Below, piece after piece: positions 13,216 through 41,830 of a stretch of DNA of 64,000 nt. The notes under the pieces are model-generated. The model was not told where the DNA came from and did no database searches. It saw only the letters and a program-made list of their open reading frames with translations. Each line of letters begins with the position of its first letter. Position 1 is the stretch's first letter. This DNA comes from Lepisosteus oculatus (taxonomy: Eukaryota > Chordata > Actinopteri > Semionotiformes > Lepisosteidae), in contig NC_090698.1 in assembly GCF_040954835.1 (NCBI RefSeq), positions 23,557,501-23,621,500 on the forward strand, read 5' to 3'. Position numbers and translations under genes: made by a program.

Positions 13216-16200
13216 CCCATTGCGTCACCGTGCAACAGTCAAAACCAGTCAATAAAAAAAAAGTTTAATGGTGGTTAATGTGGCCTTATTACAATATAGA
13301 CTAGACATAGAAGTATAATCCATGACCTATAAATATGGGAAAAAAAACTTTTGGGAGATTTTCATGAACTCAAATATATTTTTAGTTGATCCAGTAAGTT
13401 CATGGATTTATTGTAGTATCAGCTCATGACCAACTCATGACCAGTTCACATCATGACAAACCTTGAATCATGAAGGTTAATCAATTTAGTCATAAATATG
13501 TAAAGAGAGAGATTATGTTCATTAAATATTTATCTGTGTACATCTGTGTATGAAGTATGCTTACTGCCACAAAAGTATTAGCTTTTTTCCCGCAGGGATG
13601 TAGAAGATCACCTTGACCCTGACATCTCAGACTGTTACTCTGCTGCTTGGTTTCTTTGGAAACCTGAGTATAGCTAGTTCTCACTGGCTACTGTGTCCTA
13701 AATGGAGAGCTTCTTTCAATTGGGCATCTATGTAAAGGATGACCTGTATGTCATAAGAATAGTCAAAAAGGGACACAACATGCTCCATGAATATTTATAT
13801 AAACAAAATCAATATTTAGTGGAAATTTCCCTTTTAACAAAATGGCTTTTGTTAGGCTTTGGTGCAGTACAATAATCAATCAATTCAATTAATTCTTCAA
13901 AATTCTGTATGAACACTGAACAGTTTAACAGTTCATGCTCATTTAATGAATTTCTGATGCATATTCTTGAAATTCATTCTTGAAATAGCACAAGTAGTTC
14001 ATGGAAATACAGGAAAAAATTCTTAACTTGCAAAGTGGGTTGTCTGCCAACGATTAGTTATACAAATTAATGTAAGGTTTTAAAATGTTTTGAATATTAA
14101 CTATTCAATATTTTGACAATGTCAGACTGGGCTCCAGTGAAAGTTGGAAAACTACCCTCCTAAATGGTTTATTACCATGGGCAGATCTGGCAATGTTGAT
14201 TTCTATTTAACAAATAAATACAGAATAAACACAAAAAAGAAACTTTACAATACTATATACTTAAAACAGTATATATGCACACATTTCAATGAGGATTTCA
14301 TTGCCAAAAGTACAGTTTCATTTGCTCAGGTAAATTAGATTATACATCTTTTTAAATTACTTGTTCTAAAGACAACATTTGCTGGTGCCTTTTTATAATG
14401 AAAAATGACAATTCTCCTTACATGATTTCTCTTTTTGTCACAGAGTTTTGAGAAGCAATCCTTTTTCCTTGATTTCCAGTAGATTTTCTGTTTCCTTCTT
14501 TCCTGTTCTCAACAGATATCTGAGGCAATAGTTTGCTTTAATAATGGACAGGCCTAGACTATCCGCTTCTTGACAGAAACCTTCGATGCCTTTGAACACC
14601 CCCACACTCCTCACCTTCCAGAGGGTGTCCTCTCCACTGATGGCTGTGGCCCAAATCTTGTCAAAGATGTCAGAGGGTAGTTTGACAGGAGAGATGTCAT
14701 AAACCAGTAAGGACAAAATGGGTGAAAGAGTCTGTTACTAATCCTGAAACTGGGCTCAGAAAGCCTTTGTGAAATAGCAAAACTCCAAGAGATGTGTCAC
14801 AAATCTATTAGAATGTGCCTGTTGCAGAGATTGTGTTATTGTTTTAATCTTCAAAGCATAGCTGGCTCTGTCATGTTTTGAATTTTTCTAATATTTAAAA
14901 GAAAATGCAACAATTTAAATTTTATAAAATATCTTACACTTTGCTTATTTGGTAGCACTTTACTTGTTTTTTTTGTCATTATAATTCATCTCAATCAACT
15001 GATGGTGTTCTGTGTTTTTCACACTAAGTTTAAACTTTTGTCCAGCACTAATCACCACCTTGCACATTAAGAACTTTAAGTATGAAGGATATCCTAAGGC
15101 TATCAGAGGGTTTTGTACTCCAGGTGGACAAGCAAAGTAAGCTACAGATCACAAAATCTAAATATGTATCTATGAATATACATTATGTGTAAAGGAAGAA
15201 ATGATTTCTCATGGGAAATTTCAGCTTCCCTGGCATTTCTCAACTGAAACTGAAATGGATGACTTCTTTCTGATTCAGTTTGTTGGAGCACCAGCAAGAG
15301 AATGTCTAATTTGATCCAGTTTCTTCAAATAATGAAAATAGAGTAAGGAAAATGGAGGTGAGAATCAATAGAGAACTGTGATTATACAATTGTGTGATAA
15401 GACGTATGCATAGAAACTGTAAAGGCAGAGTCCAGTACAATGGTTTACAATTTCAAGAATTGAACTGTGAACTACTACAGGATTGAATTGTTTCAGCAAT
15501 AAAATTGTGAAGGAAAGAGAGTTTAAGAGAAAAAGAAAGGAGAAGTACAGAACACATTCATCTCTAGAGTAAGTGAATCAAAGGTTACAAAACAGTGGTC
15601 CAAGTGGATTAATAAATCAAAGCAAAATAAAAGGAGAAAGATACCACATGATTAAATGATTTTAAAAAGAGAACATGATCCAATTAATGAATATGATAAA
15701 TTGCAAGCACAGTTAAAACGGAAGGATATTAGAAGATAAGCAGAGATAGAAAGGAATATTGCAATGAAGGCTAAAATCATAAAAGTTTGTAACAGTATTA
15801 CAACAGCAAAAGAACAGGAAAGGGCTACAGTAAGTGAAGTGGATCAGAGATAAGATTGGGAATCGATCCAATGATACATTGGAAATGGCTGATTTACAAA
15901 ATGTATATTTCATTCAGGTGTTTAATAAGGAAGAAATTGCCACAGAAGAAGTTAGGTTATTACCTTGTTCTACAACCCTTTTTCCTCAATTGTCTCAAGG
16001 ACTTCTGTAGTTTCTTCATAGTCTGTAGTTTCAGCTGTCCCTGAGAAGAAAGACTTTAGTCTTTTATTACTTGGCAAGAATGACAATAATTTCAATCATG
16101 CTTACCTTTTAATGGGTTAGAGGTTACAATTGTTTGTTTAGTTTCAATATTATCTCATTATACACTATGTTTTTTTGCATTTCGATTAAAAAATTCTCAA

Positions 16201-18290
16201 TTAAGAAATTGAACACATACATCATCGTTGTACATTGTTGTACAAGTAGCTTTCTTTTTTTACTGTTAGGATCCAATATAAACTTTGCTGCAGAGAATTA
16301 AAATCAGGTTTTGGCAGTTTATCTTCCTTTAAGTTTAGAACGCCTGAAATGTTCAAGTTAGGGTTGGGTTTTAATGTGCACTGCACATACTGTACAAGAT
16401 TCACCTTACAAAGCATTCTTTAACTTCCATGTGAGAATCCATAGTGGGCTTAGCCATAGAGAGCTTCTCCTGCCAGCCAGTGAATGCCATGCGTTATACT
16501 TCGATCTGGGCGCCTCTTTGTGTTTCTTTGAGAGAGCTACAAGTTTGCAGCACTGAGATTGCTTAGAAACAGAATTGAACTTCTGCCAGTTTCCACGGTT
16601 TCCCCATGAAAGATGTACAGTATTTTCCACAGTTTGTCAGTGGGCGCCTGCACAAAGATGTTTGCAGTCGTCTATAAAGGCGCTTCTGTGGCCAGGGCAA
16701 GTGCAGAAATTATGCTTCTGCTTTTCAGTTTACTTTGCAGATGAAGAGGAAAAATAAGAGGATGAAAAACAATATGTACAGTGAAAAGTGTTTGGGCCAT
16801 GTATCATTTCAAGGGACATTGAACTCAGTTGCAGCAGAAGGCCTCCACTGTCTTTTATGGTGACAAGGGAGGCCTGGAATGTTGCTCTCAAAACCATGTG
16901 ATAAACTAGCTGTTGTAAATGAATCCTCTAACCCTGAAAGTTTGAGTGGAGCCAGATCAGGTAAACCAACGTGTTTAAAATGCATTATTAAATAAAAAAA
17001 CATTTAAATTAAGAAAAAACCAAGATAAATCCTGACTCCATTACATTTGTTTCACCCTATGTCTGTCTGTAGTTTTCATAGGAGAGGTTTAACTTAAAAG
17101 AAATATGTACTGTTAATGTGTGCAACACAGGCAGCAGAGCTCATTAGAGCTCACAGCGCTTCCCTAAAGCAATAGAGTGCTAAAGTTTGTCAGCATATCT
17201 CTATAATTTGGCTTAATATACACAGAATGCTGCTATATGCTGCAGCAAAACTGAGAGAGTAATTTGGCAGTTTTACTAATACAAAAAATGTCTGTTTGTT
17301 TACAGTATATGTCTCGACCCCCAACACACAGAATAACTACTGTTTTCCTAAATTCTTAATTTCTTTATGCATTATTAAGGAAAATTAAGTTTTTTAAGTT
17401 TGCTGTAATAAAAGACATACACAGTAAATATTCTTATATCTGATCCAATTTGCCATTCGAAGTGCCTGTGACGTAAGTACAGTAGTTAGTAATTCAGTTA
17501 GTAAAAGCATATTTAATTTTCTTGGGTGTGTTGCTAGCTGTCATTGCTGTAGAGCTTATCCATTAAACCTTCTGTCGACAGTTTATGACAGCAACATTCC
17601 TGTGAGATATTTCACAGCATATACATTTGGTTTCACACATTTTGGTATCTGATCTTGATTCTCATGAAAGTACAGGACAGATCATGAGATTTTGAGCCAA
17701 TAGCATTGGTCTTTATTAAAATTGCATGCTTTTTGGCATGCGATAAAGTTGATAAGATTTGTTTGTCTTACTACTCTCATATTCATCGAGCTCTTCTACT
17801 ACAGCTTTTCTCAGTTCTATGTCTTTGGGCTAAATTGAGCGATTTGATCAACTACACTTTTTTAAAGTTGTATATGGTTAGAAATGAGCTGTTTCATTTC
17901 TGAGGTCACTTCAAGTGTGACCTCAAAGGTGAAGCGATTGAGAATTAAGCAGATGGGCACATAACTCTAACAAGTGTTCCTAATACTTTGCATTTTTGTT
18001 AGTATCTGCTCACCATTATTTGTTAGCCTAATAAGAACTGTTTATACAGAGTACCATTTAAATGATTTACTCTTATCCTTCGGGTCAGGTTGTTTCTTAT
18101 CCAAAAGCGTAGAAAGACGTAAAATGTATAAATAAGAAAATCATTAAATTAAGGGGTCTTAGGGTAATGTTATTCTACAATAAGATATGATAATACTTGT
18201 CTGATGTCTGATTTTATTTTTCTCCAAGCAGCTGTTTTACACACGCAGAGACTTATAAAACATACAAACAGTACATATACATTATAGTAG
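13216..18290. other. Intergenic, nothing assignable except one candidate exon
   Basis: Apart from the open stretch at 14615-14731 described separately, this AT-rich interval shows no recognisable gene, RNA or mobile element. A less AT-rich, high-complexity block at about 16380-16760 has open frames on both strands but no recognisable protein. Confidence 0.5.
14615..14731 (-). other. Candidate orphan exon of unknown identity
   Basis: On the minus strand an AG at 14733-14732 is followed by 117 nt (39 codons, phase 0 to 0) ending in AAG and a strong donor, GTGAGG. The translation includes VYDISPVKLPSDIFDK and WATAISGEDTLWK, which has a more protein-like composition than neighbouring frames. The frame stays open beyond the donor to 14438. 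The upstream acceptor is weak, with little polypyrimidine tract. I do not recognise the protein, and no neighbouring exon was found. It could be an exon of an undetected minus-strand gene, a decayed transposon ORF, or chance. Confidence 0.2.
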
Positions 18291-18416
18291 TTCAGGTGAG
18301 TAGCTGCGTCAGCATGCGTAGGCTGCAAAGGAACAAGTGATAAGCTTATTCCATGCTGAGAAGAAGAAAGAAAACACAACGTTTCAGCCGTAGAGCCTTC
18401 TTCAGGTGTCAGGTGT
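18291..18416 (-). mobile_element. Penelope-like fragment (foldback family P), single arm, copy A
   Basis: The plus-strand blocks TAGCTGCGTCAGCATGCGTA, GGCTGCAAAGGAACAAGTGA, TTATTCCATGCTGAGAAG and GTTTCAGCCG...CTTCTTCAGG are shared with 31611-31686, 34772-34991 and 35330-35540. Read on the minus strand, 18405-18382 gives CTGAAGA, a short GGCT/GGCT-type hairpin and GAAA, a hammerhead-like core. An AT-rich 12-bp string, ATATACATTATA, occurs on both sides (18275-18286 and 18441-18452). It could be a target duplication but is low complexity. Confidence 0.55.
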
Positions 18417-18476
18417 CATTATATATATAATGTATATATAATATACATTATATAATACATTATATATATAAATATA
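18417..18476. repeat. TA-rich simple repeat
   Basis: An almost pure TA/AT tract abuts the Penelope-like fragment at 18291-18416. Confidence 0.8.
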
Positions 18477-20097
18477 ACATTACATAAAAGACATCAACTC
18501 ATACAAAGTCATTAACTTTGCAACACTCAACACTTCTACAGGAATCCACACAGGTTACTGGAACCTGTAAGTTTACATTTCTACCATCACCCAAAATGTG
18601 CTTCTAGCAACATACACATTTGTCCTTAGAATATGGAATAGGTGACATTTTGTAAAGCGAACAGCTTCAAATAAAATGCACTATTGAAAAAATAGTGCCA
18701 CCTACTGGAAATCTTTTTGGATTCTAGTGAATTGTATATTTCCTGGCACAATTCTTTTAAAATTAATTAAAGCAATTAAAATTACCAGTTAGAAAAAATT
18801 GACTTGGACACTATACTACTCAATGTTGTAATACAATAAAATTCATTTTTTTTTGTCAAAACTGCCATTTCCCATATTATAAGCTTTGAACATGAGAGTT
18901 TTAGTCCTGCCAGATTAAATGTATTATTCCAGGCCAAGGAATGATTGCTTTTGCAGTATTAAGGTGGTTCATATTTTCAAGTACATAATATTATGTAAAT
19001 ACTAAGCAGGCACATTATTTCTGAATCTGAATATTTCTAAAATAAAATATAGAAAGAAATGATAATACATATTGTGTTCTGCTTCAATGAGCCATTTAGC
19101 CTCTTGCTCCATGTAATATGAACACCATTCACCTCTAACAGTGTTATTCAAGTAATGCATTGAAATTGCAAATGCATTAATCAACCTATATCGTATGATG
19201 AAATTGAGGAAAGGAAATAAAGAAGCCTTTGGCTATTCATTATTGAGTCCCATACGTATGATTTGTCAGGTCAGGTTGGTGTGGTGCCATTTGCTGGGAT
19301 TCTCCAGGCAGCAATGCACATTTTGCTCAGCAACACCAGTGCTTTAAGTTGTTGAATTGCTCCATCTGTATGCCATCAGCTGGGTCTAGCTGGGGCTGTG
19401 GGGTTGCAAAGTGGATCAGAGACAGGTGGCCACACAAGCATGCGTTTAGGAGGACATCTGTTAGCAACTCCCATGCAAGTGCATGAATTGCTGCAATGAG
19501 CTGATCTGCGGATTCCAAATCCAAGGGGATAAAACAGAGAGGAATAACAGGCTCTTCCACATTTCTAAAAACTGGTGATGGTTATTGCCATGATAAAAAT
19601 AAATACAAATAAAAGTTTTATTTTAAAATCATTACATGGTTACCTCAGCAACATAAATGATAAGGCCACAGTTAGGCTTCTCATTCAAACTTTATTTAAA
19701 TATGATCCATAGACTCTTATAGGCATCAACATTAAATCTTCACGGCTTTTTCACTTCATGCAGGAATTATTACCATGTATTTCCCTGTTACAAAGTAAAT
19801 ATGCCAAGCAAATACAGATAACAGAACAGCTGAGTGTCAGCTACATAGTAAGAGAACAGTTGCTACTGTAATGCTTTCACTACACCTGAAAGCATGAATA
19901 TTTTATCATATTTGTAAAGTAAATAATTTGTTTTCATATTAATAGCCCTTTTTTAGTAGAAGACCTCTATTATTATTTTGTAGCATCAATTGCATTCAAT
20001 TGTCAAACAAAAACAAAACTGGTACTAGGAAGTTGTGGTAGTGAAGTCATTAAACCTCATTTCATTTTCTGTTTTCTGTAAACATAAGCACCTGGAC

Positions 20098-20103
20098 TTT
20101 ATT
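20098..20103 (-). terminator. Candidate poly(A) signal of acaa2
   Basis: On the minus strand this is AATAAA, about 58 nt past the acaa2 stop codon. A second AATAAA lies at 19696-19691. Which one is used cannot be told from sequence alone. Confidence 0.4.
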
Positions 20104-20160
20104 TTAAAAATTGCCATTCTGAATGAGAAAGCAGTGATGATAGTCCATCCTATTGTTTCC

Positions 20161-36166
<16,006 letters not shown>

Positions 36167-36256
36167 AATGCTTGTTTCCGCTCCAAACCTGGCGAAGGTC
36201 AGTGTAAATCTAAGCTTTATCACAGACCAGCTCTGCAAACTAAAACGCTACAACCC

Positions 36257-36269
36257 TGACCTTTTGCCT
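36257..36269 (-). promoter_or_regulatory. DR1-type nuclear-receptor element (PPAR/RXR or HNF4) upstream of acaa2
   Basis: The minus strand reads AGGCAA-A-AGGTCA, a direct repeat with one-base spacing, 91-103 nt upstream of the acaa2 ATG. The second half-site is perfect, and the first differs from AGGNCA by one base. DR1 elements of this kind bind PPAR/RXR and HNF4, which control beta-oxidation genes. Whether it lies in the promoter or the 5' UTR depends on the unknown transcription start. No TATA box is evident. Confidence 0.4.
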
Positions 36270-39200
36270 ATTTTTTAAGAGTTAAATATTTCCTTATTGA
36301 GATTATAACATTCCACACGAAGGAGAGTCTGATCTCCGTCATAATCAAGACGTTTTTTACTAGCTTTCTCGCTGTCTCATCCCTTTCCAAACTATTAGAT
36401 ACAGATACAGAAAAATAAACGGTATTAATTTTTAATTATTCGGTTATATTTTACAGTATAATGCCTCGTACTGCTCAAGAACGCGTAGAAATAGGGTTTA
36501 AGTGATAATGGAAAGTGCTGGTGCAAACTCTGCTGTACATTTACTTCGTGTTGTGTCTGTTAGACTTCCTTAGCTGCTTCATGCGTGTCTATTGCTGGTG
36601 GGTTAGTATCCTCCCCAATGATCCTCAATTTTTTCCTTACCTGATCGGTCACTTTGAATATGTGTACCGAAATGATTAGAAAAAGATCTGGTGACGGGGA
36701 GATTCTTTGTAATTACTTGCAAAAATACTTAAGTAGCGCCATCTGAATACTGAATAGGCTAGTTGATTATAGATTACATTGCTCGTTATATTGGATGTCA
36801 CGAAGATTCCTAAAAATTTAGTAATAAAGAGTTTAGTAAAAGACGTATACAACTATGTTTGCTGTTTAGGTAAAGTATTTTAAATTACAAAACTTGGTAG
36901 CTGTTAGTAAATTTTAATTTAACGGAAATATTATAACACATGATATACGTTATGTCCTTTATTTGCTATAAAATGTCTGTGGTCAGTGATGAAAGTCCAC
37001 TGCGCAATCTGAGTGAAATGATGGAGATGTGCTGTTTGTCTCTTCTGAGGCCACAGAAAGTCAGAAATGTATTGACCTATACTATATGTGAGCAATGTTA
37101 GCTTTATTTTTGAGTCGAATACATTTCCCAAGTCACCTACAATACTGAACTATAAGCTACATAAAAATAATTTATTTAATAAATGTAGTAACATAGTTTG
37201 AAGGGGAAAAATTATTGTACTCAACTATAAGTGAACAGTTGTTCAAAAACATTTTTTGAAAACAACATGATTACATTATCATTTAACAATTCTAATGCAT
37301 TATTGTATATGTCGTAAAAGTGTGTTTTCTATGGAGAGGGAGAGGTACGGAGGTCTTGGGGCCATCAATGAATTGAACTTTCACTTGGCACAATGGAGCC
37401 AAATTCACTTTGCCTGGCAAGCTGACTGTAGTTGTGAAAACAGGTGTTCAGAGTTCAGTGAATGGACTGAGCTGTAATGCTTTTACAGTAAGTCACCCGT
37501 GTTACACCTGATAAGGCTACTGAACGTGTTTATCATTTCCTCTGTCCTGCTTAATAAGTTGCTAATTAAAAAGGATCTTCACTGGTGTTTCTTTCAATCA
37601 TGTGCAATTAAGTGACATCAAATATATTTACACAAAATACAATGAAGAGAGCAATTTTTAGGTATCATTAAGAAATGCAAAGGTTCTCTTGATCTTGCAT
37701 TAACCTTTCTGAATAATTCACAAACCTGTAGCAAAATAGCCGAATGCCCTATTACCCACAGAGCAAAGTCTGCTATGTGGTATACGTTGGAGTGGAGAGT
37801 CCATAGATCACAGGAACACAAAAACATGCCACTAGAAATTCAGTGTTTTAGGTAAAATGGAGTCAAACGTAATCTCATGAATGTGCAAAAGATAAAATCA
37901 ATCCCTGTTTGACCAATGTAAAGATACCAGAAAAAATGTTATTACGTAACAGAAAAGTACCTAAGCACCCTCTTGTCTATAACAGAGTGAGTGAAATCTA
38001 TTCTGAATAATCTGAGACATGAACTAGCAACACACAGAAAGCTTAAACATGGGGTAAAGGTATTTAACCCCTCGTGTTCGTTTGGTGAGGCATAAATGGG
38101 GCACAAGGGGTGGTACAAAATGTAAAAAAGGTACAGTAAAATCATTGTTTTCCAATTGCATTTTATTGGTCATAAATCTTGTACAAGATTGGCAGAGAAT
38201 CTTCCATATCATAAGATACTTGAAATCATTTACCAGTATATACACACTTATTTATAGAGAATTACCACATACTGTACTAATCTCGTTTTATTAAAAACTA
38301 TTTCACACCTTTAGAAGGCATGACCAAAAAACTGAGGTTTGTTATTAGTCCCTTCATACTCAAAACAGAAAAAGGTCATTTAAAAATATAATTACTGTCT
38401 GTAAGAAGTACATACGGCTATCGCATTGTTTCTCCACCAAATTATCAAAGCCAATTTGGATATGTGAGGCAGAGACATCCCATTCATATAGATAACAAAT
38501 GAAAATAAACAATTGCTTTGAGGATGATAGCACATGGAAGTCCATTCTTAACACTGTCTAGTAATTAATCTAATCTTACACTTCATATACACTATTCCTA
38601 TAAATGTCCTATTAAAATAAAAACAATAAGGCTGTGCTGAAGGTAAATATATAGCAACAATTATTTCTGAGAGGGTATTTTCTACTGAAAGGGCAGCAAG
38701 TATAAACTGGCATACTCTAAAGCAGCAGTTCCCAGTCTTTGGTTTGCCCCCTCCTTGTTTGTCTGTGATAAAGAAAAACGTGATGTGGAATCAACTGTCA
38801 TCACTCAAGACTGACATCCCATCTTTGAAGTTAGAGACAGGACCACCATCTCATTATGTTACAAGGTACATACCTTCAAGCAATGAATAGTTTTCAAAAT
38901 TAAAGGTGTTTGCAGAGCACAGATTAGTTGTTACATTACATTTCCATATAACACAAGAGTAAAAACATTTAGTAGCACATGATGGTCTGCAAAAGGTTTG
39001 GAAATCAAAGAGGGTCTGAACTCTCAGAAAGGTTGAGAACTACTCCTCTAAAGAACCAAAGCGGTTTTGATTCGCATATGTATTTTTTAAAGGTTACCCT
39101 TTAACGACGTAATTTAAAACAAAAGGCTATATGAAGTGTTACCTATGTAGTTAAATGCTGTCAGCAGGCCTAGAACATAGCTAGGGAATTTAAGTTTGTC

Positions 39201-40830
39201 TGAATAATTTACTGGTACTGTCCTAGTTTGAAATAAAGTGCTGTAATGAAGTGAACTTTCTTGTAAAATGCATCTTTACAGCTCTTGTACTATATATACA
39301 TATGTCAGAGGCTGGTATGGATATTTCTACAAGGCTATAGTCTCCGTTATCCAAATAGCAGCTAAACAGTTATGTTTAGTATTAAGCTTAAGGAATTCCA
39401 AAAAATCATGTGGGCCTACAGTTGGAAATGTTCAGATAGTCAAAATAGATTGCCCTTTTCATCTTCTTCAGTTGTAATAATTACTGATCCTTTTAAGGAG
39501 ATTATTTTTGCAACATTTCATTTATATCAACATGAGATGGTACAGGTTTAATGATTGATTGTTAGGTGTATGATTATACACATTAATGTTGCAGAAATAT
39601 ATTTTTTCTTGACTTCATTGTATTTTCCTCAAGCTGCCCAGTTTTGTATGATAGAGACAAAACAGTACAAAACCAGCAATCCTAGCCAATAATGCCCATA
39701 GTGACAGTCTTAACACTTACCAAAACAAAAAACCCTTTCCCTTTATTTTGACAATACTTTTTTTTGCTTTACAATACTTTTGTACACAAACTCACATCAC
39801 CAACATGCAGCAAGTAGCTTGCTAAGGGATTGGTAAAAACTGGCTTCAATACATTTTTAAAATGAAATCAGGGACACTAACTGTGACCAAGAACAAGTGC
39901 AGTGATGAGTTTTTTAGAAGTGACATTCATATAATTTTATTTGGTGAAGTGAGATTTTTGTTAAGCTTTTTTTGCCTCTGTAAGCAACAGTTTACATAGG
40001 GTAGGGGACACAAGACTCCTATTTACAACAATTAAATTTATGAGTTATAAATCCAACTGTAACAGAAAAATAAAAAAAAACTATAAAGCTGAGAAAGTTA
40101 TACCAGTTTGGAGAATTGCTTATTACCGTTTGTGCACTTGTCTGACAAGAAGAAACAATTGTACGTGACAAAAAAGTAAAATTGCTATACTCAGTTTTCA
40201 TTTCCTCCAAATATGTATTTCTATTTGAATGATTTTATAAACAAATGGAAAAATAAATAGTGGCTATAAAGACCACTGTCACAATCTTATAATTAAGAGG
40301 GTTATTAAGTTTTAGAATTATTGGGTTTTATAAAAGTTTTATACAAGAATATTAAGGGCACTTCACTTTGACTAATTTTTCGGATCATAATGATTTTCCC
40401 AAATTTCTGAAGTGCCACACATTATATTAGAAAATAATTTTGCAGAGTTAAAAATGGTACCTTGCTGGAATACTCATACTGTCAGTAGTACATCACTTCT
40501 TCATCTTTAGGTTATTTTGTGGTCACTAGAAGATTTCATTCTAGTAAGTCCAATGAAAATAAAAGTGTCAATTTCTGATGATCAGATGCAGAATTTTTAA
40601 ATGCAACTAGGTACAGAACTTCATTTTCATTTCAAAATGTAACTGCAGCAAAACTCCTTTTGAATACAAGAATATATTTTTCATAGGGGAAAATAATGTA
40701 TGTCTATGTTGCTGTAACCTGCAATGACCTAAGCAACCACATTCACGTTAATGTTCCTTTGGAATGATTTCTACACCAGAGGTACTGGCTCATGAGCAGT
40801 TTTACATACAGACATTCAATCCACATAATA
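36270..40830. other. Intergenic region between acaa2 and gak
   Basis: It holds the presumed acaa2 promoter at its low-coordinate end and the hAT-like MITE at 38723-39045. Otherwise it is AT-rich DNA with no supported gene on either strand. Open frames are all under 75 codons and unrecognised. Confidence 0.6.
38723..39045. mobile_element. hAT-like MITE with perfect 8-bp target duplication
   Basis: The left end is CAGCAGTTCCCAGTCTTTGG. The reverse complement of the right end is GAGTAGTTCTCAACCTTTC. They match at 13 of the first 18 positions as imperfect terminal inverted repeats. The 323-bp element is bracketed by CTCTAAAG at 38715-38722 and 39046-39053, the 8-bp duplication expected of hAT transposases. 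It has no transposase ORF, so it is a non-autonomous element. Confidence 0.75.
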
Positions 40831-41728
40831 TTTATTTTTTTTCTTTTAATGTCTTGTACATTAAAGTGTAACAAAATAAATAAAAAATAGAAAATAGAAA
40901 ATTAATTGGTCCATGAATTAAAAAAGGTGAAGAAAGCACTTTAAAGGCTGTGGGATACTGCACTTTCTTTAAAGGTGAAGTAAGAATATTTTGTGGCTTC
41001 CTCCCACATCCATACTGAGGAAAACGCAATATGAAATAAACGCTGAACCACATGAAAGATAAAGGCATGATATAACTACTAGCAAAAATGATGGTGAAGA
41101 TCCTAAAACCTTTGTCAAGGAGTTTGCAGCTCAGCAGCAATCAGATCTTAATAAATCACATTATTAACACAATATTTTACATTATTCTATGGTAACATAA
41201 AATTATTACTTATACATCTCCAAAACAATCGCTATTTTGCACACATCCATATTGCAAAATTCATGGTGACATCATTTGTTACAAGATTTTTCGTTTTCAG
41301 CCTTTTAACTACAACAGTAATGCACACACGTGCATTACAGTCCTTATCCATGAACCACCAGCTATGTGATACAAATATTAGATGAGTCCATTTAAGAGTT
41401 TGCTATGCATATTTAAGAAGTAGAACAAATTCCAATTACAATTTAATGGAATTTAAACACAATATTTATGCACTTGTCCTGTGTATGTTAAATATTGCAG
41501 TTGCATTAGCAACTGGTTTTCAAGACGACATGGTCGGACATGTGAAAGATGGAACCATTTTCTTGAATGATTGTCTGAACCTGTATGAGCCTCAAGCCAC
41601 CTGGTCATAAACAGTCTGCCCAGTGGCTTTCTTTCATGAAAAATTGAAAATATCTGCTTTTTCCTGATCACACAAAAACACAGAGATGCAGAACTATGAG
41701 ACACGGTCACGAGCAATGCTCCTCCGTT
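40831..41728 (-). other. gak 3' UTR with candidate poly(A) signal
   Basis: The sequence following the gak stop is AT-rich and noncoding. The minus strand has AATAAA at 40836-40831, about 890 nt after the stop, which is a reasonable end for the transcript. The exact 3' end is inferred. Confidence 0.4.
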
Positions 41729-41830
41729 TCAGAAGAGAGCTTTCGAGCCCTGGTTCTCAAACTCTGACCAGGCGTCATTCAGCTCCATGAAGATCATTTT
41801 GGCGTAGTCTTCATAGGACTGTCCAGTAGC
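41729..41830 (-). CDS. gak: gak last coding exon (end of J domain)
   Basis: 102 nt, 33 codons plus TGA. It encodes [20 protein letters not shown] and [13 protein letters not shown], the last helix of the auxilin-type J domain and the C-terminus. SKALF resembles GAK (SRPLF) more than auxilin (QKPLY). Confidence 0.97.
   Translation of the reverse strand, partial: ATGQSYEDYAKMIFMELNDAWSEFENQGSKALF

Noticed and set aside
19327-19560. 77-codon minus-strand frame with protein-like look (LDLESADQLIAAIHALAWEL)
   Set aside because: I considered a decayed transposon or an exon, but found no partner exons, no clear splice sites and no family I recognise. It is too weak to call.
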